Source: Calocera cornea HHB12733 | Taxonomy: Eukaryota > Basidiomycota > Dacrymycetes > Dacrymycetales > Dacrymycetaceae | DNA: 64,000 nucleotides | Assembly (NCBI GenBank): GCA_001632435.1 | Contig: KV424021.1 | Location: 1-64,000, forward strand | Reading direction: 5' to 3' | Translations under genes and position numbers: made by a program | Shown: positions 11,175 to 21,788 of the stretch, piece after piece | Layout of the letters: each line of letters opens with the position of its first letter | Position numbering within the stretch: the stretch's first letter is position 1 | The notes under the pieces: model-generated | Database searches by the model: none | Seen by the model: the letters and a program-made list of their open reading frames with translations, nothing else | What the model was told of the DNA's origin: nothing

Positions 11175-11795
11175 GACTCCGAGTCGCACAGGAGCGAGTG
11201 GTCAGAGAATGAACACGCGACAGATGCCCCCACCGTCAACACGGGTCTCTTGGAGAAAAAGGGATGGTCGTCGCAGCTGTAAGGAAGATTGAGTGCCGAG
11301 GTGGTTGCTGAAGTGTGGGCTTGCTCAATGTGGGTGGCAGCGCGGGGGGCAAGGGCCCTCGACGCGCCTTGCCAGAATGTGACGTCCCAACAAATTTGCC
11401 CCCGTTAGCGTCCCGATCGGTCCAGCGCTAATGTCTCAGTCTCTACAGTCTCCGGCAGGTCGATAGTTGAACGCAAAGTTTAATGTCAGGACCCTGACAG
11501 CCCTGAGGGAGGTAAAATCTTTCACCGGCCGTTGTCGAAACTTGCGCCAGACTTGCAACTTCTCTCCGGAGGTCAACAACACCAGCTTGTCCAAGATTAT
11601 GCTTCCACTGGCACCTCATACAAGTCTCCAGGTCGCCTTTCAGGCGTTCCAGGTGTTCACAGCGGCTTTCCGGGCTCAAAACCGACCAGAATAGACCCTG
11701 ACCGGCCCGACCGGCCTCCTCGCCCGCCGCATCCTCCTCCCCGGCTTCAAAAGCACTGCATTTGCCCCATTTTGAACGTGGGAAAAAGGAAGTTA
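11175..11795. other. intergenic between POM152 and tRNA-Tyr
   Basis: This 621-bp stretch contains the presumed POM152 promoter on its left. I see no supported coding frame. The right part becomes C-rich (11700-11750) just outside the tRNA gene. Confidence 0.4.
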
Positions 11796-11887
11796 TCTCT
11801 GCTGCCAGGTTCGAACTAGCGACCTTGGGATTTTAGCTGGTTCGATCCGATTACAGTCCCACGCTCTTCCAACTGAGCTAAGCAGAG
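11796..11887 (-). tRNA. tRNA-Tyr (anticodon GTA) with a 19-nt intron
   Basis: On the minus strand the acceptor strands CTCTGCT and AGCAGAG pair, with discriminator A. The D arm is GCTCAGTTGGAAGAGC. The anticodon stem TGGGA/TCCCA encloses CTGTAAA after removal of about 19 nt beginning TCGGATCG, placed one base 3' of the anticodon as in nuclear tRNA-Tyr genes. The T arm contains AGTTCGAACCTGG. Mature length would be 73 nt before CCA addition. The intron is removed by the tRNA splicing endonuclease rather than the spliceosome. Confidence 0.93.
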
Positions 11888-12136
11888 GTAGATGTGGGCG
11901 TGACATATTTTGGTCCTATCACTGCCACCTAGAACATATCTCTGCTATAGTCCGGGTTCATACCCCTGCACAGAAGCCCCCTCGGGCATCGTTTCTCCTT
12001 CTCAAAAGTCATCCGAATCCCCGTGTTCACAATCGCGGGACTCTCCTCCCTCGCTCCCATCGCCTACTTATTGGTTCCACCCGGAGTGCGACTCCCCCTC
12101 TCTTTGCTTTCCACCGACCACACCACCTTCATTCCC

Positions 12137-12679
12137 ATGGCCAAATCCCCCATAACCTGCCACGGTGCGCCCCCCTCTCAGCACTACGCACCGACGTCGA
12201 AGCTAAACTCCATTGCCAGTGCTCGACTCGGTCCTTGGCAAACCCGGCGCGGGGATCGGCCTGCGCGTGTACCAGCTGCAGTCGTACGACGACCCGATCC
12301 CGCTGGCCTCCTTGCTCGGAACGGCGTGCGTCCCCCCGCTCTCCAGCACCGCGTTGGATTCGTTAGACTAACCGACATTTCGTAGTCAAACCGACGCCGA
12401 TGGCCGGTGCTCAACGTTGCTGCCCGGGGGCAAGCTCGTGCCCGGCACGTACAAGGTGTGCTTCGACACGGGCGCTTACTTTGCCCAAGGAGGGCGAGAG
12501 TGTTTCTACCCCGTCGTTGAGGTGTGCACTCGCGCCAACTTTGGAGCATTAAGCTTTCTTGCTGATGTACTTTGGTTCGGCTGCGGTAGATCACCTTCTC
12601 GTTGAAGAACCCCGAGGAGCACTATCATATCCCCCTCCTGTTGAGCCCGTACTCGTACACCACGTACCGCGGGAGCTAG
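12137..12679 (+). CDS. 5-hydroxyisourate hydrolase (transthyretin-like)
   Basis: Four exons (12137-12164, 12220-12325, 12386-12521, 12590-12679) give 119 aa, the usual size. The enzyme hydrolyses 5-hydroxyisourate to OHCU, the step after urate oxidase in purine breakdown to allantoin. The N-terminus MAKSPITCHVLDSVLGKPG has the conserved His of the TTR-like family. TDADGRC and YHIPLLLSPYSYTTYRGS follow, ending in the YRGS tetrapeptide diagnostic of HIU hydrolase as opposed to vertebrate transthyretin. There is no obvious PTS1 at the C-terminus. It converges with UBC12, 294 bp away. Confidence 0.93.
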
Positions 12680-12973
12680 GCCCCGAGCCAGCGCGATAAG
12701 ACCCATTGGCCATGCCACCGTCAGAACCCGACATAGTGTACTTTATCGCCACTCGCGAATGTACTTTAACAACGAAACCGGAGCCGATTGTAGCAAATTC
12801 CATGGTCATTGATACAGGCATTACAGAGAAGTGGGTATGCACTACATGCACTATGGCATCCCGATCGGGTCCGGGCGCAGGGAGGTTGCGCAGAGTACAG
12901 TGCGAGTGTGATCTATGCGCCTAGGCGCGGCGGCCAATCGAGCAAGCGAATCGGAGAAAGGCTGGCGGACGAC

Positions 12974-13730
12974 TTATGAGCTCGGGAGCACGCGCTCGTA
13001 CGTCTGCCCGCGGATCGTGCCCCCGCGCATGGAGAGCGCGGCGTTCTTGGCGAACGCCTCGCGATCTCGCCTGAGCTCTTCCGCCGCCTCTGCAAGCGTG
13101 TCAGCCCCACCCGTACCGCGCAGTCATGTAGCAGTATGCGCACCCTTGTTCAACGGATCCTCCGCATTCGGCTCGAGGAAGAGGAACTGCAGGCCCACGA
13201 GGATGGCGTTCAGGTTCAGCACGGGCTTCCAGTCCTCGCGCAGGATATTCAGACAGACGTTGCCCTCGGTGTCGACGTTCGGGTGGTATATCTGCGGGCC
13301 AATCAGCGCCAGGCACTGTCGCGCCGGCCGGTGCACACGCACCTTCTGCATACACTTGACCTTTGGCGGCTCGTGCGGGTAGTTGCTGCTGATATTGAAC
13401 GAGAACAGGAACCGGCCGCCCTTGTAGAACCCTGTGCACGCACGCGTCAGCGCACTGGCACTGCGACAGCCCGTGCAGGGCGGTGACCCACCCTCATCCG
13501 GCGTGATTATAAGATTGAAATGGAGCAGGTCGGCCGGGTCCGGAAAGTCCGTCGTCATCGTCTTGAACTCCTCCAGTTCCGTCAGGTCTGCTCCGGGGAC
13601 CGGTGTCAGCATGCCCGCGGCGTAGTTGGGGGGGGGGGGGGGGGGGGGGGGGCGCACCCTTCTGCAGCCTGATCTGCGCGGCGGACACCTTTGGCTTCCT
13701 CTTCGCCGCCGTCTCCTCGTTCTTCTTCAT
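12974..13730 (-). CDS. UBC12: NEDD8-conjugating enzyme E2 (UBC12)
   Basis: Five exons (13658-13730, 13492-13587, 13343-13431, 13144-13291, 12974-13089) give 173 aa. The enzyme takes activated NEDD8/Rub1 from the E1 and passes it to cullins. The N-terminal extension [50 protein letters not shown], the HPN motif ([11 protein letters not shown]) and the catalytic Cys in [16 protein letters not shown] are all present. The N-terminal extension is typical of Ubc12 and binds the NEDD8 E1, so another ubiquitin E2 is unlikely. Intron 1 (13588-13657) contains an uninterrupted run of 25 C on this strand, directly after its GTGCGC donor. Intron 3 is 51 nt with no in-frame stop. Confidence 0.95.
13628..13652. 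repeat. homopolymer tract of 25 G (intron 1 of UBC12)
   Basis: An unbroken run of 25 G on the plus strand (C on the sense strand) lies between the donor hexamer and the branch-point region of UBC12 intron 1. Such tracts are often length-variable and hard to sequence, so the true length may differ. Confidence 0.95.
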
Positions 13731-14133
13731 GGACCAGATCTACGCACCGTCATCCTCATCCTCAGCATCATCTTTCACCCCAGTGCCGCACGGGGTATTA
13801 CACACCTTGAGCATGATGGCAGTCTATGGTATGTGTGGTGCGGAGGCGGGGGGGGAGGTGTGCGCGGTGGGGATAGGGATAGGTAGGGATAGGGATAGGG
13901 TGTGGAGGCCGTGCGCCCTGGCTCCTGCTTGCTTGCTGTCGAGGCTTACCCGAGCTACAAAGGGCGGGCGGGATATGCTTCCGTCCCGGTCCTTCGAGCG
14001 CCTTCGCAGCGCTGGTCAGTGAGTTGGAACTTACGCGCGCTCTCATCGCGTGTATGCGGTCAAATGCAAACGAAAAGTGGTATTATTCAACGACGCAGCG
14101 TCTTTGCGCCTACAATACAGCGCACGGCACCGC
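13731..14133. other. intergenic with GGGATA-type microsatellite
   Basis: This 403-bp stretch lies between the UBC12 start and the end of the RGS gene. A G-rich tract made of GGGATA/GGATA units occupies about 13869-13901. No gene is supported. Confidence 0.5.
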
Positions 14134-15663
14134 TCACCCCCTAGCCGGCACGCCCAGGATGACCCCCGCCCAGAGGAGCATGCCCAGCGCGCCCCAGGCA
14201 GCCGCAGCGCGCATGACCGCCCACTGCATCTCCCTCGCCGCGGGGTGGGTGGCCCACCAGTCATGCACGAGGAACTCGAGCAGGCCTACGCGCGCGGGCC
14301 TGGCACTGGCACTGGCACTGGCACTGGTGCTCGCGCGCGCGGTGGACTGGCGCTTGAGCGAGCGCGAGCCGGCGGTGCTGGAGGCCGAGGTGGGCCGGGT
14401 CGGGCCTGGTGCGGCGGCGGGCCGCGACTCCCAGAGGGAGAGCTGGCGGCGCTTTGTGCCAAAGGCCAGCGGGCAGATGCCGTTCAGCAGGCAGAGCGGG
14501 CTGGCTGTGCCTGCCCAGACGAGGGGGACGCTGAAGGCCCGCCAGGCCCTGCTTAGCCCGCCCGCGCCCGGGCACAGCACCAGCGCCAGCCCGAGGGCGA
14601 GCCCGCCGCCGAGGTACAAGCCGAGGGCGATGACGTACAGGCATGCGCGGAAGGGGGCGCGGGTGTTGACGAGCGAGGCGCGGATGAAGCGCGGGTGCGC
14701 GTCGAGCAGCAGGTGCGTGTACAGTTCCTGGTACAGCAGGCGGAAGGAGTAGGGGTGCGTCGTGCGGCGGAGGGTCAGCAGGAGGGCCGGGATGTGCGCT
14801 GAGGTCAGGGCGGAGGGCGAGGAGAGCGTGAGAAAGTGCAGCACGGCGCGGACGATCTGCGCGGTGGTCAGCGGCTGCTCATGCGGCCGGGCCCGCGCAC
14901 GGCGGCACTGGCAGAGAAGTGGAACTGTGCCGCGCACCTCTTCCCGCAGCGGCAGGTCATCCCGCATCAGCAGCTGCACCGTCTTCTCCAGCTCCTGCTC
15001 CGCACCAGCCATCATCTCCCTCATCCGTGCCTTGTCGCTCTCCTCCGCCTCCTCCACAATCCACGGGGCGATTGCGAGGGTGTCCGCGTCGACCTGCGCC
15101 GGCTCCTGCTCCTGCTCCTCTGTGAGCACGTTCTCCCCCGCGAAGACGAGCTCCTCGGCCGGCCCCGCCTCAAGCGCGTTCAGGTCGATGCTCTCCCACG
15201 GTTTTGGCCCGTCTCCCTCTGCCTTACCCTCAGGCAGGCCGGTCCGCTCGCTCCCGGTCGGCCCCTTCTCCAGCCCCTCCCTCCTCCTGTCCTCCGCCTT
15301 GCGCCTTACATACGCCTCCCACTCCTCCCTGGGCTCCACGAGCTGCACGCCGGCCCGCTGCGCCTCGTCGAGCTCCCAGAAGCGCTTCTCGTAGTCCCTG
15401 AACCAGAGGACGAATGCGAGGTTCTCCTGCTCCCTCGTCCGGCTGAGGAACGCGTGGAAGTCTGCGAGGGAGACGGGCGGGCAGAGGGTGTCGCCGAGGA
15501 CGTGCTCGAGCGAGAGGTCGGCGGGGATGGGGACGGGCGTGAAGAGGAATGTGAGGGTGAGGCGGCGGGAGGGGGAGAGCGGGTTCGGGTTGGGCAGGGT
15601 GGGCGCGGTGGGGAGGGCGAAGAGGGGCAGGCGCAGGGTGGGCAGGCCGAGGGACAACCTCAT
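14134..15663 (-). CDS. RGS-domain membrane protein (Rax1-like), copy A
   Basis: Exons 14938-15663 and 14134-14856 give 482 aa, joined across an 81-nt intron with no shift of frame. An RGS-like region near residues 40-95 contains LADFHAFLSRTREQENLAFV followed by LWFRDYEKRFW. A charged linker follows, then the second RGS half (LTSAHIPALLLTLRRTTHPY, LLLDAHPRFIRASL). The C-terminal part has three hydrophobic segments (around YVIALGLYLGGGLALGLALV, PLVWAGTASPLCLLNGICPL and AWGALGMLLWAGVIL). RGS plus C-terminal helices is the plan of fungal Rax1 proteins, which act in polarity and site selection; that role is inferred here. A (TGGCAC)n coding microsatellite at 14301-14330 encodes a Ser-Ala repeat. 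A paralog lies at 19170-20803 on the other strand. Confidence 0.75.
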   Translation of the reverse strand: MRLSLGLPTLRLPLFALPTAPTLPNPNPLSPSRRLTLTFLFTPVPIPADLSLEHVLGDTLCPPVSLADFHAFLSRTREQENLAFVLWFRDYEKRFWELDEAQRAGVQLVEPREEWEAYVRRKAEDRRREGLEKGPTGSERTGLPEGKAEGDGPKPWESIDLNALEAGPAEELVFAGENVLTEEQEQEPAQVDADTLAIAPWIVEEAEESDKARMREMMAGAEQELEKTVQLLMRDDLPLREEVRGTVPLLCQCRRARARPHEQPLTTAQIVRAVLHFLTLSSPSALTSAHIPALLLTLRRTTHPYSFRLLYQELYTHLLLDAHPRFIRASLVNTRAPFRACLYVIALGLYLGGGLALGLALVLCPGAGGLSRAWRAFSVPLVWAGTASPLCLLNGICPLAFGTKRRQLSLWESRPAAAPGPTRPTSASSTAGSRSLKRQSTARASTSASASASARPARVGLLEFLVHDWWATHPAAREMQWAVMRAAAAWGALGMLLWAGVILGVPARG

Positions 15664-16821
15664 CTTGGGGGGGGCTGGGCCGCTACAGTATGCCCCCTGG
15701 CTCGCAGTCCGAAGGGCTTTATAGAGACCGGCTGCAAGCCCAGGGTAAAGGCACCGACGACGGCATCGGCCGCATCTGCGTATCGATGCGTGGTGTGCGA
15801 GGAGGGGCGCCGGCACATGATGTCGCCAACGGAGGGGACGCGAGCGGCCCCAGCCTGGTCACGCTGCAGCGGGCGGGCCGCCCTTTAGATGTTCAGCGCT
15901 CGCCGAGGGAGGGGACGCGAGCACACAAGATCTGTTCGAGTCGGAGAGGGCCGATCGCCGTTGCGTAATGGCGACGTGAGGAACACCGCGGGCCAGAGCA
16001 GGGGATAGCGCCCCGGTCGGGCGGGGAGTTGCCTCGAAGAGCGCAGAAGCGCGGCAGGAGATATGGAGCTCGGCGGTCGCGGGACCTTGGAACCTTGGAA
16101 CCATGTCTGGCCTGGATGAAAGAGGCCGGGTTCGCCAGCTGATGCGCTCGGCGATCGGTCGTCAGGCTTCAGCGCAAGTGCAGTGTTTGATGGCAGATGA
16201 TGGCCAGATGCACGCGTCAAGATGCTGAACATTGAGTGAATCCCGATGAGAGGCACCGTCCGATTCCAGAACGAAGAGTTTCGGTGCACCGGCCGCTCCA
16301 CTTTCCGCTCTCCCTGCTCTCATCTGTTGCCCAAGACTAGCCAGTCCACTTCTGAACGTGAGAACCAGCGGACCAACGAGTTGCTCCGCTCCCCCGGCGA
16401 GCGCGGCCGCTTCTGAGCCGTCTGGCTTGGCACTCTGCGAAGTCAATCCCAAAATAGCGCGTCATGACGGCGCCGGGCCCTGTGCCTCCACCGGCCAGAC
16501 CGTCGGCAAGCTTGCCGCCTCGCCTTCCGTGAGTCCCCCCGCGCGCCGCCTGGTTCGCGACCTCTCGCACCGTACGCACCGTACCTGCCTTATGTGACTC
16601 CCGCGGGTGCGTGCGTGCGTGTGGAGGCCGATTCCCCGGGGTCGTCCCGAGCGCCCGACCTCCTCTGTCTGTCCTGAAAGGATATAGTGCCAGCCCAGAC
16701 CTCAATCGCGCACTCCACCCTCCCAGCGCCTTCAAGTACACTAGTACCCCGCCCATCGCACCGCACCGCACCGCACCGCAACCCAACTCCCGAGTCGAAT
16801 CAGGGACAAGAAGAAAGCCAG
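15664..16821. other. intergenic between copy A and the PhyH gene
   Basis: This 1158-bp GC-rich stretch lies between two divergent genes and presumably holds both promoters. A short CCGCA tandem repeat lies at about 16757-16782, just upstream of the PhyH start. No coding frame with recognisable composition is seen. Confidence 0.4.
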
Positions 16822-18244
16822 ATGGTGGAATACAAGTTCCTCACGCCCGAGCAGAGGCAGCATTTCCTCGAGCACGGATGGCTCTTGGTCCCCGGGTCTA
16901 TCCCGAAGGAGCACGTGGACCGCTGGATGAAGGATGTCTGGTGCGTGCGCCCTCCTCCTCCCCACCGCGCCTCCTTGTAGCGCTGGGCACTCGCGGCGCG
17001 GGCTGGTCGTTGCAAGTGTATGGATTTATGGATCCGGCCGCTGACGCAGCGCAGGACCCGCCTGGGCTACGCGCCGGACGACCCGAGCACCTGGGAGGAA
17101 GAGACGATCTGGATGCCGCGGCACCGGGACATGCTGACGAAGGAGTTCTCGCCCGCGGCGTACGCGGCCATGTGCGAGCTTGTGGGCGGCGAGGAGCGCG
17201 TGGAGCCGCTCAGGAACGCCTACTCGGGCGACCAGTTCATCGTCAACCTCGGCACGGAGTACTGGAAGGACGTGAGTGCCCGTTCCCGTTCCCCGCGGGC
17301 GCAGGCGTCGGACGGGATGCTGTAGATCGCCACGGCTGACGCGTCTATGGGCAGCACGACGCCGACCCGCGGACGATGCCCGCGTGGCACATCGACGGCG
17401 ACTGGTACCAGCACTTCCTCGACTCGGGCGAGGGCGCCCTCGTCGTCATCCAAGTGTACACGGACATCCTCCCGCGCGGCGGGGGGACGTACGTGTGCGA
17501 GGACGGCATTGCGGGGATCTGCAAGTTCCTGTATGACCGGCCCGAGGGGTCGGGAAACAAGCCCGAGACGGGGATGTATGACCATATCAAGGAGTGCAAG
17601 GTGTTCAAGCAGGTGCGCTGGCCGCTCTCCTTGCGCCAGAAGCTGCAGTGCTGACCACATTGCTCCTCCTCCTCCTCCTCCTCCTCCTCCTCGTCGTCGT
17701 CGTCGTTGTTGTCGTTGTTCTGGAACGGCAGTTCACGGCCAAAGCGGGCGACACGATCCTGATGCACGCGCACCTCCCGCACTGCGTGGGGAAGAACCAC
17801 CTGCGCCGGCTGCGGGTGATCGCGAACCCGCACGTGACGCTCAAGGAGCCGTTCAACCTGAACCGTGCGAACCCGGAGGACTACGTGCGTGGCCCTGCGC
17901 TCTTTCCCGCTGCACCGGTCTGATACGAGTCGGATGTGGATGTGGATGTGGATGTCCAGTCGCTCTGTGAGCAGGTGATCCTGCGCGCGCTGGACCGCAG
18001 CTCCATCCCCGAGTACCGCCCGACGGCGCCGCGCGCACACTGGTACCCGCGCAACTACGTTGCCAAGTTCTCGCGCGTGCAGGGCGAGCTGGAGCGCATG
18101 GTGCGCGCGGCCGAGGCGGCGGGCAAGAGCAGGGACGAGGTCGACAGCGTCTACCTCAAGGGGGACGAGGAGATCAGCGTGCATAATCTGCGGAACGGGC
18201 TCGGCGAGGAGGTCCTCCGCAGCCAGCGCGTCGTCGTTGCGTGA
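16822..18244 (+). CDS. phytanoyl-CoA dioxygenase (PhyH)-family oxygenase
   Basis: Five exons (16822-16940, 17055-17271, 17355-17612, 17732-17884, 17960-18244) give 343 aa. The family uses Fe(II) and 2-oxoglutarate to hydroxylate small molecules; the substrate cannot be told from sequence. The start MVEYKFLTPEQRQHFLEHGW gives the usual opening helix and 'G-W/Y-hx-hxx' strand. The HxD iron motif is in MPAWHIDGDWYQ. The distal His/Arg region is HLPHCVGKNHLRRLRVIANP. Introns are unusually long and repetitive for this locus: intron 3 (119 nt) holds a CTC/GTC triplet microsatellite and intron 4 (75 nt) a GATGTG repeat. The gene sits between two divergently oriented RGS paralogs. Confidence 0.85.
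17663..17720. repeat. triplet microsatellite in PhyH intron 3
   Basis: About nine CTC/CCT units are followed by GTC and GTT units. It doubles as the pyrimidine-rich tract before the acceptor at 17731. Confidence 0.85.
17932..17955. repeat. GATGTG repeat in PhyH intron 4
   Basis: Four GATGTG units immediately precede the acceptor TCCAG at 17959. Confidence 0.85.
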
Positions 18245-19169
18245 GCGCGTGAGCGCGTGAGGGACGCAAAAGTGGTGTGCAGGGGAAAGGATGGGCTAGT
18301 GTAGTTGAAAGACAATGCCAATGTAAGGAAATCAACCGTCGGCGTATGTTCCTCCCGGCCCGTCGCCTTTCAGGGCCGTCCCTTCCCTCCGAACCACCAC
18401 CATGGCAGCCCGACCCTCCGCTCGCCCCTTCTTCCCACCCCGGACCTCTCAGGCACGTGGCCCGTCATACCTCCAACAACATTGCCAAGTTAACAGAAAG
18501 GAATGGCCTGATTCCCGGAGGCCGATCCAGCCCCCACCGCAGGAGCCCGAGGGGGATCAGGATCGGGCCCGGTGCGCCGGGCCCGGGCCCGGGCTCTCCT
18601 TCCTCCCGGGCGGCAGGGACGCATCGGCAGAGGAAGCGGCCCAGCCCGCCCCTCCCGCGCCGTCCTGAGCTCCCGACCTGCTTTTCTGGCTATTGAGCTG
18701 CTCGAACCGAACCGTCCGTGTCCGGCCGATTCCTCGGCTTCCGCATGATACGAGCAGCCGCCCGGCGAGGCGGGGTCAGGCCACCCGGGAGGGGCGAGGC
18801 CGATCCCCGCCTGGACGGCAGCGTCCCCTCTTCCGGATCATGGCCCAGGAGGGGATGCGCTGCTTCTGCTGTTTACTCTCTGTCTTCTCTCGTGCGACAT
18901 TGGGCTGGCCAGGGGGAGGCTAAATAGCCCGAACCGTCCCTGGCACGGCCCTCAACTCCGCCCGGTTTGGAGCCGTCCACACCTCCTCCGGCCCACGAAG
19001 ACGACGGGAAGGGAAGCGAGCATCCGGCCGAGGTGGGTGTGGTGGGTAGAAGGGCGGCCTGGTCCCCGATCGGCGCCCGATACTCTGTCGAGGTATAAAG
19101 GGGGCCGGGCTGCCGCTGCGGCTGCCGGGCGTACCGACGCTAGCCCCCGCCTTGTCCCACCCGCGAAGG
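18245..19169. other. intergenic between PhyH and RGS copy B
   Basis: This 925-bp GC-rich stretch contains a GGGCCC-rich run near 18575-18600. It presumably holds the copy B promoter. No gene is supported. Confidence 0.4.
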
Positions 19170-20803
19170 ATGCAGTCCACCGCGACGCTCCCGCTCTACC
19201 GTCTCGACGGCAGCACCACCGCCACCTTCCCCACCTACATCACCAACCCCTCCACCGCCGCCCTCTTCCCCGCCGCCCGCACCGCACCGCACCGCGACGC
19301 CAACCCGGCCAGAGGGTACACGATCCACCCCAACCCGGCGTCCCCCTCCCGCCGCCTCCCCCTCTCCTTCCTCGCCTCCGCCCAGCCGATCCCTCCCTCC
19401 CTCTCCCTTGCCCACGTCCTCGCAGACGACCTCTGCGCGCCCCTGACGCTCCGCGACTTCTTCCGCTTCCTCGCGGAAGAGGACAGGGCAACGGAGAACC
19501 TCGCCTTCGTCCTCTGGTTCAGGGACTATGAGCGGCGCTGGGACGCCCTGCCGGAGGAGGAGAGGGCGCGGGCGGAAGAGCTCGATCCGAGGGAGGAGTG
19601 GGCCAAGTTCGAGCGGGAGCGAGCGGGCGTCACCGAACGCGAGAGGAGGGAGAGGGTAGCGAGGGAGAGGGAGAAGGCCCCTAGGTGGGAGGAGGGGGAG
19701 GCGCCCTGGGAGTCCATCTCGCTCGACGACCTCGGAGGGCACACCTTCGCTGACCCGTTGGGAGTGCACCCGCACCCCCACTCCCGCTCCTCCTCCCAGA
19801 GCTCCGACGGCTCGGGCCCTGACCCGGTGGACCTCACAGACCAAGCCCGCATGGACGCCGAGACGCTCCAGATCGCGCCTTGGATGACGGACGAAGTTGG
19901 GGAAAGGGATCGCAGGAGGATGGAGGAGATTGGACGCAGGGCGGACGAGGAGCTGCAGCGCACTGTGCGGCTGTTGATGAGGGATAACCTGCCCTGTCGG
20001 GAGGAGGTGCGTGGGTTTCTGCTGCACCGTCCCGCATAACTGACGCGGACCGACCACCGCAGGTGGTGCAAACCGTCCAACGCTTCCTAACGCCGCTCTC
20101 CCCGCTGGCCCTCACCTCCGCGCACATCCCCGCGGTGCTCCTGACCCTGCGCCGCACCACGCACCCGACGTCCTTCCTCCCGCTGTACCGCGAGCTGCTC
20201 ACGACCCTCACGCTCGACGCCCACCCGCGCTTCGTCCGCTCCGCCCTGGCAAACACGCGCACCCCGCTCCGCCTCGCCCTGTACGCCCTGGCCATCGGCC
20301 TGTACCTCCTGGGCGGCGTCGCCCTCGGCCTGGCATGCGTGCTCGTCCCGCGCGTGGGCAGGGCGTGGAGGGCGGCGAGCATCCCGCTCGTGTGGGCCGG
20401 GCTCGCCCTCAGCTTGTGCTTGGTCAGTGGCGTGTGCCCCATGGTTTTCGGCACGAAGAGAAGGCAGCTCGCCGCGTGGGAGACTTGGGCCGACGCCGCG
20501 GCCCCTGGGGCGGGGGACAAAGCACAGGCGCACGGGAATGAGAATGAGAGTGACTCCGGCATTCCCACCGGCACCGCCGTCGCTGGCAGCGAGAAGCCGA
20601 ATGCGAATCCGTGCCCCCAGCATCGCACAGGCAGACGGTTTCCCGCGGGCGGCATCCTCCACTTTGTGTACAACGACTGGTGGGCCGCGCACCCCGCTGC
20701 GCGCACGATGCAGAACGGGGTGCTGAGGGGCGCGGCGGTGTGGGCTGCTGCCGGCGCGGGCGTTTGGGGGCTGGGGATCGGGTTGGTGCCGGGGAGGGGT
20801 TGA
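19170..20803 (+). CDS. RGS-domain membrane protein (Rax1-like), copy B
   Basis: Exons 19170-20006 and 20063-20803 give 525 aa. The single intron (56 nt, phase 0) interrupts exactly the same point as in copy A, after LPCREE. RGS-like segments are LTLRDFFRFLAEEDRATENL followed by AFVLWFRDYERRW, and LTSAHIPAVLLTLRRTTHPT. Three C-terminal hydrophobic segments follow (around LYALAIGLYLLGGVALGLAC, PLVWAGLALSLCLVSGVCPM and GAAVWAAAGAGVWGLGIGL). Between the RGS halves is a long acidic/Ser-rich linker. The N-terminus is ~50 residues longer than in copy A. A cytoplasmic RGS domain tethered to a membrane is inferred; the G-alpha partner is unknown. Confidence 0.75.
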
Positions 20804-21788
20804 GGCGCTTGGCGCGGTGGAAGGCACGACTAATGGGGCCTGAGAGGCCACGGTGATGGCCCAACGGCAGAAGGCAGGGCGTACGCCAGCGGCGGAAGTG
20901 CGTGAGGCCGAAGAATGTGCGTATGTATGTACGTTCAAGCGCGGTGGCTGCGCTGCGGCGCAGAGGATATGCATACTCTGGTGTTGAGGGCGGCTGCGGT
21001 CGCGTATTGCGCATGTTTCCTCATTGGGCAGCTTGAGTGCCGTTGAACGACTTGATTTGTATCCTGTCTTACACGTGAGTGCTACAACATGCGTGCTAAG
21101 GGCACACCACAACATCACTGCACCGCTGAGCTGGAGATTGTGTCGTTCAGAGCATGGCGGCCTGGGCTTGGGACGACGGGAGTCACCCTGCGACCCGTTG
21201 GGCGGCCAGGAGAGGAGATGGAGAGGCGACATACAGCAGGCCGTAAGTAGGTCGGTAGAGAATGAGTCACTGTGGTTGCCCGTCAACTTCTTATCAGAAT
21301 TGGCACTGCAGTGGATTGAGGCAGATCGCACTGATGACTTGATGGGGAATACCCCAAAGAGATATGTGTGCATGAGCTATAAGAAGGTGTATGCAGGTAC
21401 GTGTTGTTATAAGCCATACGCCATTGGCAACGACTATGCATCAGAAGTGGCATGCATATGCCGTTCGGCGGGCGCGTGCAACCCCGCGCGCGTCACTGCG
21501 CCCAGGGAGTCGCGTTCGCGTCGTCGACTCATCCTGACCGTTCTCCATCATCGTTCATCGTGTACTAACTTCGATGCCGTTTCTTGTGCCCTGTGACTGC
21601 GAGGCGGCAAATGACTCGTGCATCATCGCGGCTCGACATGATGCCGGTCGAAGTGCTGTAACCGATGCGCCCAGCTGCGCTCTGATACGCGCATGAGTCA
21701 GTCGGTGCACCGTGCACCACGCTCGAAAATGCGGGCGCATATAAATGCGTCTGGCCAAACACCTAACAGCATCCCCCATCAGCCCAGT
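20804..21788. other. intergenic between RGS copy B and AAA ATPase
   Basis: This 985-bp stretch holds no gene I can support. The last ~100 bp before 21789 contain ATATAAATGCG, a possible TATA-type element, followed by CCCCATCAGCCCAGT just before the start. Confidence 0.4.

Noticed and set aside
13869..13901. GGGATA repeats resembling telomere sequence
   Set aside because: Too short and irregular, and flanked by ordinary genes on both sides; a microsatellite is the simpler reading.
20087..21373. A 428-codon open frame on the minus strand
   Set aside because: It is antisense to RGS copy B, whose protein has clear domains; the reverse frame is Arg/Ala/Pro-rich, a by-product of the high GC.
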